Source: Coriaria nepalensis
Taxonomy: Eukaryota > Streptophyta > Magnoliopsida > Cucurbitales > Coriariaceae
Direction of reading: 5' to 3'
Length of the DNA stretch: 64,000 bases
NCBI GenBank assembly: GCA_027186245.1
Contig: CP114496.1
Location: 4,927,501-4,991,500, forward strand
Made by a program: the position numbers and the translations under genes. Numbering within the stretch: position 1 is the stretch's first letter; each line of letters begins with the position of its first letter. This document shows, piece by piece, positions 52,329 through 63,522 of this stretch. The notes under the pieces are model-generated. The model saw nothing but the letters and a program-made list of their open reading frames with translations. It did no database searches and had not been told where the DNA came from.

Positions 52329-53322
52329 GAATTCTATTTTCGCACTACAAACTTAGGTTTTGGGCATAACTTGCACATGGCGAATGCGAGGAAAGTGTGC
52401 ATTAGTTTAACCTTAAAATCATTTGAATGAGTCATTTTAAGTCAATAACATATTACAAAGCAAGTTGAACGAATTCTATTTTCGCACTACAAACACAGGT
52501 TTTGGGCATAACTTGCAAATGATCAATGCAAGGAAAGTGTGCATTAGTTTAGCCTTAAAATCATTTGAATGAGTCATTTCAAGTCAATAACATATTACAA
52601 AGCAAGTTGAACGAATTCTATTTTCGCACTACAAACACAGGTTTTGGGCATAACTTGCACATGGCCAATGCAAGGAAAGTGTGCATTAGTTTAGCCTTAA
52701 AATCATTTGAATGAGTCATTTCAAGTCAATAACATATTGCAAAGCAAGTTGAACGAATTCTATTTTCGCACTACAATCACAGGTTTTGGGCATAACTTGC
52801 ACATGGCCAATGCAAGGAAAGTGTGCATTAGTTTAACCTTAAAATCATTTGAATGAGTCATTTCAGGTCAATAACATATTTCAAAGCAAGTTGAACGAAT
52901 TCTATTTTCGCACTACAAACACAGGATTTGGGCATAACTTGCAAATGATCAATGCAAGGAAAGTGTGCATAAGTTTAGCCTTAAAATAATTTGAATGAGT
53001 TATTTTAAGTCAATAACATATTACAAAGCAAGTTGAACGAATTCTATTTTCGCACTACAAACACAGGATTTGGGCATAACTTGCAAATGATCAATGGAAG
53101 GAAAGTGTGCATTAGTTTAACCTTAAAATCATTTGAATGAGTCATTTCAGGTCAATAACATATTTCAAAGCAAGTTGAACGAATTCTATTTTCGCACTAC
53201 AAACATAGGTTCTGGGCATAACTTGCACATGGCCAATGCAAGGAAAGTGTGCATTAGTTTAACCTTAAAATCATTTGAATGAGTCAGTTCATGTCAATAA
53301 CATATTTCAAACCAAGTTGAAC

Positions 53323-53605
53323 GAATTCTATTTTCGCACTACAAACACAAGTTTTGGGCATAACTTGCACATGGCTATTGCGAGGAAACTGTGCATTAGT
53401 TTAATCTTAAAATCATTTCAATGAGTCATTTCAAGTCAATAACTATTTCAAAGCAAGTTGAACGAATTCTATTTTCGCACTACAAACACAGGTTTTGGGC
53501 ATAACTTGCAATAGATCAATGCAAGGAAAGTGTGCATTAGTTTAACCTTAAAATCATTTGAATGAGTCATTTCAGGTCAATAACATATTTCATAGCATAT
53601 TCAAC
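53323..53605. repeat. D-E pair preceding a chimeric F
   Basis: D 53323-53463 (141 bp, A at 28, ATTGCGAGG), E 53464-53605 with CATATTCAAC. The third place of the usual trimer is taken by the F/E chimera at 53606. Confidence 0.85.
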
Positions 53606-53747
53606 GAATTCTATTTTCGCACTACAACCACAAGTTTTGTGCATAACTTGCAAATGGTCAATGCAAGGAATGTGTGCATTAGTTTAGCCTTATAATCATT
53701 TGATTGAGTCATTTCAGGTCAATAACATATTTCATAGCATATTCAAC
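53606..53747. repeat. F/E chimeric monomer
   Basis: The first two thirds are F (AAGTTTTGTGC, TGGTCAATG, GGAATG, AGCC, GATTGAG). After position 106 it switches to E (CAGGTC, CATAGCATATTCAAC). The switch lies in the TGAGTCATTTC stretch shared by both types. The next monomer, from 53748, is F-headed again with private GTGGATAAC, seen also near 54919. Confidence 0.85.
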
Positions 53748-55734
53748 GAATTCTATTTTCGCACTACAAACACAAGTTTTGTGGATAACTTGCAAATGGT
53801 CAGTGCAAGGAAACTGTGCATTAGTTTAATGTTAAAATCATTTGAATGAGTCATTTCAAGTCAATAACATTTTTCAAAGCAAGTTGAAGGAATTCTATTT
53901 TCGCACTACAAACACAAGTTTTGTGCATAACTTGCAAATAGTGAATGCAAGGAAAGTGTGCACTAGTTTAGCCTTAAAATCATTTGATTGAGTCATTTCA
54001 AGTCAATAACATATTTCAAAGGAAGTTGAACGAATTCTATTTTCGCACTACAAACACAAGTTTTGTGCATAACTTGCACATGGTCAATGCAAGGAAAGTG
54101 TGCATTAGTTTAGCCTTAAAATAATTTGAATGAGTTATTTTAAGTCAATAACATATTACAAAGCAAGTTGAACGAATTCTATTTTCGCACTACAAACACA
54201 GGATTTGGGCATAACTTGCAAATGATCAATGGAAGGAAAGTGTGCATTAGTTTAACCTTAAAATCATTTGAATGAGTCATTTCAGGTCAATAACATATTT
54301 CAAAGCAAGTTGAACGAATTCTATTTTCGCACTACAAACATAGGTTCTGGGCATAACTTGCACATGGCCAATGCAAGGAAAGTGTGCATTAGTTTAAGCT
54401 TAAAATCTTTTGAATGAGTCAGTTCAGGTCAATAACATATTTCAAACCAAGTTGAACGAATTCTATTTTCGCACTACAAACACAAGTTTTGTGCATAACT
54501 TGCAAATGGTCAATGCAAGAAAAGTGTGCATTAGTTTAGCCTTAAAATCATTTGATTGAGTCATTTCAAGTCAATAACATATTTCAAAGGAAGTTGAACG
54601 AATTCTATTTTCGCACTACAAACACAAGTTTTGTGCATAACTTGCAAATGGTCAATGCAAGGAATGTGTGCATTAGTTTAGCCTTAAAATCTTTCGATTG
54701 AGTCATTTCAAGTCAATAACATATTTCAAAGCAAGTTGAACGAATTCTATTTTCGCACTACAAACACAGGTTTTGGGCATAACTTGCAATAGATCAATGC
54801 AAGGAAAGTGTGCATTAGTTTAACCTTAAAATCATTTGAATGAGTCATTTCAGGTCAATAACATATTTCATAGCATATTCAACGAATTCTATTTTCGCAC
54901 TACAAACACAAGTTTTGTGGATAACTTGCAAATGGTCAGTGCAAGGAAACTGTGCATTAGTTTAGCCTTAAAATCATTTGAATGAGTCATTTCAGGTCAA
55001 TAACATATTTCAAAGCAAGTTGAACGAATTCTATTTTCGCACTACAAACACAGGATTTGGGCATAACTTGCAGATGATCAATGCAAGGAAAGTTGCATTA
55101 GTTTAGCCTTAAAATCATTTGAATGAGTTATTTTAAGTCAATAACATATTACAAAGCAAGTTGAACGAATTCTATTTTCGCACTACAAACACAGGATTTG
55201 GGCATAACTTGCAAATGATCAATGGAAGGAAAGTGTGCATTAGTTTAACCTTAAAATCATTTGAATGAGTCATTTCAGGTCAATTGCATATTTCAAAGCA
55301 AGTTGAACGAATTCTATTTTCGCACTACAAACATAGGTTTTGGGCATAACTTGCACATGGCCAATGCAAGGAAAGTGTGCATTAGTTTAACCTTAAAATC
55401 ATTTGAATGAGTCATTTCAGGGCAATAACATATTTCAAAGCAAATTGAACGAATTCTATTTTCGCATTACAAACACAAGTTTTGTGCATTACTTGCACAT
55501 GGTCAATGCAAGGAAAGTGTGCATTAGTTTAGCCTTAAAATCATTTCAATGAGTCATTTCAAGTCAATAACATATTTCAAAGCAAGTTGAACGAATTCTA
55601 TTTTCGCACTACAAACACAGGTTTTGGGCATAACTTGCAATAGATCAATGCAAGGAAAGTGTGGATTAGTTTAACCTTAAAATCATTTGAATGAGTCATT
55701 TTAAGTCAATAACATATTACAAAGCAAGTTGAAC
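53748..55734. repeat. F-rich mixed region with one 141-bp B-like monomer
   Basis: About 14 monomers, many with AAGTTTTGTGC heads (near 53770, 53911, 54058, 54483, 54626, 54910). Near 55091 a monomer reads AAAGTTGCATT, one base shorter than AAAGTGTGCATT; I found this deletion nowhere else. CAATTGCATATTTC near 55283 is another private change. All of it is satellite. Confidence 0.78.
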
Positions 55735-56444
55735 GAATTCTATTTTCGCACTACAAACACAGGTTTTGGGCATAACTTGCAAATGATCAATGCAAGGAAA
55801 GTGTGCATTAGTTTAGCCTTAAAATCATTTGAATGAGTCATTTCAAGTCAATAACATATTACAAAGCAAGTTGAACGAATTCTATTTTCGCACAACAAAC
55901 ACAGGTTTTGGGCATAACTTGCACATGGCCAATGCAAGGAAAGTGTGCATTAGTTTAGCCTTAAAATCATTTGAATGAGTCATTTCAAGTCAATAACATA
56001 TTGCAAAGCAAGTTGAACGAATTCTATTTTCGCACTACAATCACAGGTTTTGGGCATAACTTGCACATGGCCAATGCAAGGAAAGTGTGCATTAGTTTAA
56101 CCTTAAAATCATTTGAATGAGTTATTTTAAGTCAATAACATATTACAAAGCAAGTTGAACGAATTCTATTTTCGCACTACAAACACAGGTTTTGGGCATA
56201 ACTTGCAAATGATCAATGCAAGGAAAGTGTGCATTAGTTTAGCCTTAAAATCATTTGAATGAGTCATTTCAAGTCAATAACATATTACAAAGCAAGTTGA
56301 ACGAATTCTATTTTCGCACTACAAACACAGGTTTTGGGCATAACTTGCACATGGCCAATGAAAGGAAAGTGTGCATTAGTTTAGCCTTAAAATCATTTGA
56401 ATGAGTCATTTCAAGTCAATAACATATTTCAAAGCAAGTTGAAC
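55735..56444. repeat. I-J-H-I-J run of the 426-bp trimer
   Basis: I 55735-55876 (TGATCA, AGCC, CAAGTC, TATTAC), J 55877-56018 (TGGCCA, AGCC, CAAGTC, TATTGC), H 56019-56160 (AATCACAGG, TGGCCA, AACC, TTTTAAGTC), I 56161-56302, J 56303-56444 (tail TATTTC). The order sets a three-monomer period. Confidence 0.85.
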
Positions 56445-57438
56445 GAATTCTATTTTCGCACTACAAACACAGGTTTTGGGCATAACTTGCAATAGATCAA
56501 TGCAAGGAAAGTGTGCATTAGTTTAACCTTAAAATCATTTGAATGAGTCATTTCAGGTCAATAACATATTTCATAGCATATTCAACGAATTCTATTTTCG
56601 CACTACAAACACAAGTTTTGTGCATAACTTGCAAATGGTCAATGCAAGGAATGTGTGCATTAGTTTAGCCTTAAAATCATATGATTGAGTCATTTCAAGT
56701 CAATAACATATTTCAAAGCAAGTTGAACGAATTCTATTTTCGCACTACAAACATAGGTTTTGGGCATAACTTGCACATGGCCAATGCGAGGAAAGTGTGC
56801 ATTAGTTTAACTTTAAAATCATTTGAATGAGTCATTTTAAGTCAATAACATATTACAAAGCAAGTTGAACGAATTCTATTTTCGCACTACAAACACAGGT
56901 TTTGGGCATAACTTGCACATGGCTATTGCAAGGAAACTGTGCATTAGTTTAGCCTTAAAATCATTTGAATGAGTCATTTCAAGTCAATAACATATTGCAA
57001 AGCAATTTGGACGAATTCTATTTTCGCACTACAAACACAGGTTTTGGGCATAACTTGCACATGGCTATTGCAAGGAAACTGTGCATTAGTTTAGCCTTAA
57101 AATCATTTGAATGAGTCATTTCAAGTCAATAACATATTACAAAGCAAGTTGAACGAATTCTATTTTCGCACTACAAACACAGGTTTTGGGCATAACTTGC
57201 AAATGATCAATGGAAGGAAAGTGTGCATTAGTTTAGCCTTAAAATCATTTGAATGAGTCATTTCAAGTCAATAACATATTACAAAGCAAGTTGAACGAAT
57301 TCTATTTTCGCACTACAAACACAGGTTTTGGGCATAACTTGCACATGGCCAATGCAAGGAAAGTGTGCATTAGTTTAGCCTTAAAATCATTTGAATGAGT
57401 CATTTCAAGTCAATGACATATTGCAAAGCAAGTTGAAC

Positions 57439-58290
57439 GAATTCTATTTTCGCACTACAATCACAGGTTTTGGGCATAACTTGCACATGGCCAATGCAAG
57501 GAAAGTGTGCATTAGTTTAACCTTAAAATCATTTGAATGAGTCATTTTAAGTCAATAACATATTACAAAGCAAGTTGAACGAATTCTATTTTCGCACTAC
57601 AAACACAGGTTTTGGGCATAACTTGCAAATGATCAATGCAAGGAAAGTGTGGATTAGTTTAGCCTTAAAATCATTTGAATGAGTCATTTCAAGTCAATAA
57701 CATATTACAAAGCAAGTTGAACGAATTCTATTTTCGCACTACAAACACAGGTTTTGGGCATAACTTGCACATGGCCAATGCAAGGAAAGTGTGCATTAGT
57801 TTAGCCTTAAAATCATTTGAATGAGTCATTTCAAGTCAATAACATATTGCAAAGCAAGTTGAACGAATTCTATTTTCGCACTACAATCACAGGTTTTGGG
57901 CATAACTTGCACATGGCCAATGCAAGGAAAGTGTGCATTAGTTTAACCTTAAAATCATTTGAATGAGTCATTTTAAGTCAATAACATATTACAAAGCAAG
58001 TTGAACGAATTCTATTTTCGCACTACAAACACAGGTTTTGGGCATAACTTGCAAATGATCAATGCAAGGAAAGTGTGCATTAGTTTAGCCTTAAAATCAT
58101 TTGAATGAGTCATTTCAAGTCAATAACATATTACAAAGCAAGTTGAACGAATTCTATTTTCGCACTACAAACACAGGTTTTGGGCATAACTTGCACATGG
58201 CCAATGCAAGGAAAGTGTGCATTAGTTTAGCCTTAAAATCATTTGAATGAGTCATTTCAAGTCAATAACATATTTCAAAGCAAGTTGAAC
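57439..58290. repeat. Two full H-I-J trimers (2 x 426 bp)
   Basis: H 57439-57580, I 57581-57722, J 57723-57864, then H 57865-58006, I 58007-58148, J 58149-58290. H starts with CTACAATCACAGG (57461 and 57887, 426 bp apart). J ends in TATTGC in the first trimer and TATTTC in the second, after which E-F follows. All monomers are 142 bp. Confidence 0.88.
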
Positions 58291-59020
58291 GAATTCTATT
58301 TTCGCACTACAAACACAGGTTTTGGGCATAACTTGCAATAGATCAATGCAAGGAAAGTGTGCATTAGTTTAACCTTAAAATCATTTGAATGAGTCATTTC
58401 AGGTCAATAACATATTTCATAGCATATTCAACGAATTCTATTTTCGCACTACAAACACAAGTTTTGTGCATAACTTGCAAATGGTCAATGCAAGGAATGT
58501 GTGCATTAGTTTAGCCTTAAAATCATATGATTGAGTCATTTCAAGTCAATAATATATTTCAAAGCAAGTTGAACGAATTCTATTTTCGCACTACAAACAT
58601 AGGTTTTGGGCATAACTTGCACATGGCCAATGCGAGGAAAGTGTGCATTAGTTTAACCTTAAAATCATTTGAATGAGTCATTTTAAGTCAATAACATATT
58701 ACAAAGCAAGTTGAACGAATTCTATTTTCGCACTACAAACACAGGTTTTGGGCATAACTTGCAAATGATCAATGCAAGGAAAGTGTGCATTAGTTTAGCC
58801 TTAAAATCATTTGAATGAGTCATTTCAAGTGAATAACATATTACAAAGCAAGTTGAACGAATTCTATTTTCGCACTACAAACACAGGTTTTGGGCATAAC
58901 TTGCAATAGATCAATGCAAGGAAAGTGTGGATTAGTTTAACCTTAAAATCATTTGAATGAGTCATTTTAAGTCAATAACATATTACAAAGCAAGTTGAAC
59001 GAATTCTATTTTCGCACTAC
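57470..59020. repeat. 1.55-kb block, left copy (offset 3833 bp)
   Basis: Matches about 61303-62853: AATCAC (57887, 61720), CATATGATTG (58523, 62356), and the E-headed GTGTGGATTAG monomer near 58925/62758. Small differences include GTGTGGATT near 57648 and CAAGTGAATAAC near 58828. The CATATGATTG F variant also occurs at 56677, 1846 bp upstream. Confidence 0.82.
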
Positions 59021-59457
59021 AAACACAGGATTTGGGCATAACTTGCAAATGATCAATGCAAGGAATGTGTGCATTAGTTTAACCTTAAAATCATTTGAAT
59101 GAGTCATTTCAGGTCAATAACATATTTCAAAGCAAGTTGAACGAATTCTATTTTCGCACTACAAACACATGTTTTGGGCATAACTTGCACATGGCCAATG
59201 CAAGGAAAGTGTGCATTAGTTTAGCCTTAAAATCATTTGAATGAGTCATTTCAAGTCAATAACATATTGCAAAGCAAGTTGAACGAATTCTATTTTCGCA
59301 CTACAATCACAGGTTTTGGGCATAACTTGCACATGGCCAATGCAAGGAAATTGTGCATTAGTTTAACCTTAAAATCATTTGAATGAGTCATTTCAGGTCA
59401 ATAACATATTTCAAAGCAAGTTGAACGAATTCTATTTTCGCACTACAAACACAGGAT
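58980..59457. repeat. Block recurring at the window's right end, left copy (offset 4543 bp)
   Basis: The order is GGATTTGGG with GGAATG, then a C-headed monomer with T at 28 and a J body, then an H with AAATTGTGC (59348). The same order lies at 63523-64000. The right copy is cut by the window end, so the true length is unknown. Confidence 0.82.
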
Positions 59458-61302
59458 TTGGGCATAAATAGCAAATGATCAATGCAAGGAAAGTGTGCAT
59501 TAGTTTAGCCTTAAAATAATTTGAATGAGTTATTTTAAGTCAATAACATATTACAAAGAGAGTTGAACGAATTCTATTTTCGCACTACAAACACAGGTTT
59601 TGGGCATAACTTGCAAATGATCAATGCAAGGAAAGTGTGCATTAGTGTAGCCTTAAAATCATTTGAATGAGTCATTTCAAGTCAATAACATATTACAAAG
59701 CAAGTTGAACGAGTTCTATTTTCGCACTACAAACACAGGTTTTGGGCATAACTTGCACATGGCTATTGCAAGGAAACTGTGCATTAGTTTAATCTTAAAA
59801 TCATTTCAATGAGTCATTTCAAGTCAATAACTATTTCAAAGCAAGTTGAACGAATTCTATTTTCGCACTACAAACACAGGTTTTGGGCATAACTTGCAAT
59901 AGATCAATGCAAGGAAAGTGTGGATTAGTTTAACCTTAAAATCATTTGAATGAGTCATTTTAAGTCAATAACATATTACAAAGCAAGTTGAACGAATTCT
60001 ATTTTCGCACTACAAACACAGGATTTGGGCATAACTTGCAAATGATCAATGGAAGGAAAGTGTGCATTAGTTTAACCTTAAAATCATTTGAATGAGTCAT
60101 TTCAGGTCAATAACATATTTCAAAGCAAGTTGAACGAATTCTATTTTCGCACTACAAACATAGGTTTTGGGCATAACTTGCACATGGCCAATGCAAGGAA
60201 AGTGTGCATTAGTTTAACCTTAAAATCATTTGAATGAGTCATTTAAGGGCAATAACATATTTCAAAGCAAGTTGAACTAATTCTATTTTCACACTACAAA
60301 CACAGGTTTTGGGCATAACTTGCAATAGATCAATGCAAGGAAAGTGTGCATTAGTTTAACCTTAAAATCATTTGAATGAGTCATTTCAGGTCAATAACAT
60401 ATTTCATAGCAAGTTGAACGAATTATATTTTCGCACTACAAACATAGGTTTTGCGCATAACTTGCACATGGCCAATGCGAGGAAAGTGTGCATTAGTTTA
60501 ACCTTAAAATCATTTGAATGAGTCATTTTAAGTCAATAACATATTACAAAGCAAGTTGAACGAATTCTATTTTCGCACTACAAACACAGGTTTTGGGCAT
60601 AACTTGCAAATGATCAATGCAAGGAAAGTGTGCATTAGTTTAGCCTTAAAATCAGTTGAATGAGTCATTTCAAGTCAATAACATATTACAAAGCAAGTTG
60701 AACGAATTCTATTTTCGCACTACAAACACAGGATTTGGGCATAACTTGCAAATGATCAATGGAAGGAAAGTGTGCATTAGTTTAACCTTAAAATCATTTG
60801 AATGAGTCATTTCAGGTCAATAACATATTTCAAAGCAAGTTGAACGAATTCTATTTTCGCACTACAAACATAGGTTTTGGGCATAACTTGCACATGGCCA
60901 ATGCAAGGAAAGTGTGCATTAGTTTAACCTTAAAATCATTTGAATGAGTCATTTCAGGGCAATAACATATTTCAAAGCAAGTTGAACGAATTCTATTTTC
61001 GCACTACAAACACAGGTTTTGGGCATAACTTGCAATAGATCAATGCAAGGAAAGTGTGCATTAGTTTAACCTTAAAATCATTTGAATGAGTCATTTCAGG
61101 TCAATAACATATTTCATAGCATATTCAACGAATTCTATTTTCGCACTACAAACACAAGTTTTGTGCATAACTTGCAAATGGTCAATGCAAGGAATGTGTG
61201 CATTAGTTTAGCCTTAAAATCATTTGATTGAGTCATTTCAAGTCAATAACATATTTCAAAGCAAGTTGAACGAATTCTATTTTCGCACTACAAACATAGG
61301 TT
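59458..61302. repeat. Mixed region with D-E and CATAGG monomers
   Basis: Thirteen monomers. D at 59711-59851 starts with GAGTTC, as at 49066. Boundary mutations are at 60278 (TAATTC) and 60420 (GAATTA). A two- to three-monomer block (GGATTTGGG with ATGGAAGG, then CATAGG with CACATGGCC and CAGGGCAATAAC or AAGGGCAATAAC) occurs near 60015-60300 and 60730-61010, about 710 bp apart. GCATAAATAGC near 59463 is private. Confidence 0.75.
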
Positions 61303-62853
61303 TTGGGCATAACTTGCACATGGCCAATGCGAGGAAAGTGTGCATTAGTTTAACCTTAAAATCATTTGAATGAGTCATTTTAAGTCAATAACATATTACA
61401 AAGCAAGTTGAACGAATTCTATTTTCGCACTACAAACACAGGTTTTGGGCATAACTTGCAAATGATCAATGCAAGGAAAGTGTGCATTAGTTTAGCCTTA
61501 AAATCATTTGAATGAGTCATTTCAAGTCAATAACATATTACAAAGCAAGTTGAACGAATTCTATTTTCGCACTACAAACACAGGTTTTGGGCATAACTTG
61601 CACATGGCCAATGCAAGGAAAGTGTGCATTAGTTTAGCCTTAAAATCATTTGAATGAGTCATTTCAAGTCAATAACATATTGCAAAGCAAGTTGAACGAA
61701 TTCTATTTTCGCACTACAATCACAGGTTTTGGGCATAACTTGCACATGGCCAATGCAAGGAAAGTGTGCATTAGTTTAACCTTAAAATCATTTGAATGAG
61801 TCATTTTAAGTCAATAACATATTACAAAGCAAGTTGAACGAATTCTATTTTCGCACTACAAACACAGGTTTTGGGCATAACTTGCAAATGATCAATGCAA
61901 GGAAAGTGTGCATTAGTTTAGCCTTAAAATCATTTGAATGAGTCATTTCAAGTCAATAACATATTACAAAGCAAGTTGAACGAATTCTATTTTCGCACTA
62001 CAAACACAGGTTTTGGGCATAACTTGCACATGGCCAATGCAAGGAAAGTGTGCATTAGTTTAGCCTTAAAATCATTTGAATGAGTCATTTCAAGTCAATA
62101 ACATATTTCAAAGCAAGTTGAACGAATTCTATTTTCGCACTACAAACACAGGTTTTGGGCATAACTTGCAATAGATCAATGCAAGGAAAGTGTGCATTAA
62201 TTTAACCTTAAAATCATTTGAATGAGTCATTTCAGGTCAATAACATATTTCATAGCATATTCAACGAATTCTATTTTCGCACTACAAACACAAGTTTTGT
62301 GCATAACTTGCAAATGGTCAATGCAAGGAATGTGTGCATTAGTTTAGCCTTAAAATCATATGATTGAGTCATTTCAAGTCAATAACATATTTCAAAGCAA
62401 GTTGAACGAATTCTATTTTCGCACTACAAACATAGGTTTTGGGCATAACTTGCACATGGCCAATGCGAGGAAAGTGTGCATTAGTTTAACCTTAAAATCA
62501 TTTGAATGAGTCATTTTAAGTCAATAACATATTACAAAGCAAGTTGAACGAATTCTATTTTCGCACTACAAACACAGGTTTTGGGCATAACTTGCAAATG
62601 ATCAATGCAAGGAAAGTGTGCATTAGTTTAGCCTTAAAATCATTTGAATGAGTCATTTCAAGTCAATAACATATTACAAAGCAAGTTGAACGAATTCTAT
62701 TTTCGCACTACAAACACAGGTTTTGGGCATAACTTGCAATAGATCAATGCAAGGAAAGTGTGGATTAGTTTAACCTTAAAATCATTTGAATGAGTCATTT
62801 TAAGTCAATAACATATTACAAAGCAAGTTGAACGAATTCTATTTTCGCACTAC
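61303..62853. repeat. 1.55-kb block, right copy (offset 3833 bp)
   Basis: Collinear with 57470-59020, including an H-I-J trimer at 61698-62123 followed by E and F. The two copies part near 62853, where this one continues with an I-type monomer and the left one with GGATTTGGG/GGAATG. Confidence 0.82.
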
Positions 62854-63522
62854 AAACACAGGTTTTGGGCATAACTTGCAAATGATCAATGCAAGGAAAG
62901 TGTGCATTAGTTTAGCCTTAAAATCATTTGAATGAGTCATTTCAAGTCAATAACATATTACAAAGCAAGTTGAACGAATTCTATTTTCGCACTACAAACA
63001 CAGGTTTTGGGCATAACTTGCACATGGCCAATGCAAGGAAAGTGTGCATTAGTTTAGCCTTAAAATCATTTGAATGAGTCATTTCAAGTCAATAACATAT
63101 TTCAAAGCAAGTTGAACGAATTCTATTTTCGCACTACAATCACAGGTTTTGGGCATAACTTGCACATGGCCAATGCAAGGAAAGTGTGCATTAGTTTAAC
63201 CTTAAAATCATTTGAATGAGTCATTTTAAGTCAATAACATATTACAAAGCAAGTTGAACGAATTCTATTTTCGCACTACAAACACAAGTTTTGTGCATAA
63301 CTTGCAAATGGTCAATGCAAGGAATGTGTGCATTAGTTTAGCCTTAAAATCATATGATTGAGTCATTTCAAGTCAATAACATATTTCAAAGCAAGTTGAA
63401 CGAATTCTATTTTCGCACTACAAACATAGGTTTTGGGCATAACTTGCACATGGCCAATGCGAGGAAAGTGTGCATTAGTTTAACCTTAAAATCATTTGAA
63501 TGAGTCATTTTAAGTCAATAAC
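62854..63522. repeat. I-J-H run followed by an F variant
   Basis: I and J lead to H at 63118, then an F with CATATGATTG at 63350. F here directly follows H, with no E before it, unlike the usual E-F order. The CATATGATTG spacing from 62356 is 994 bp, seven monomers. Confidence 0.78.
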
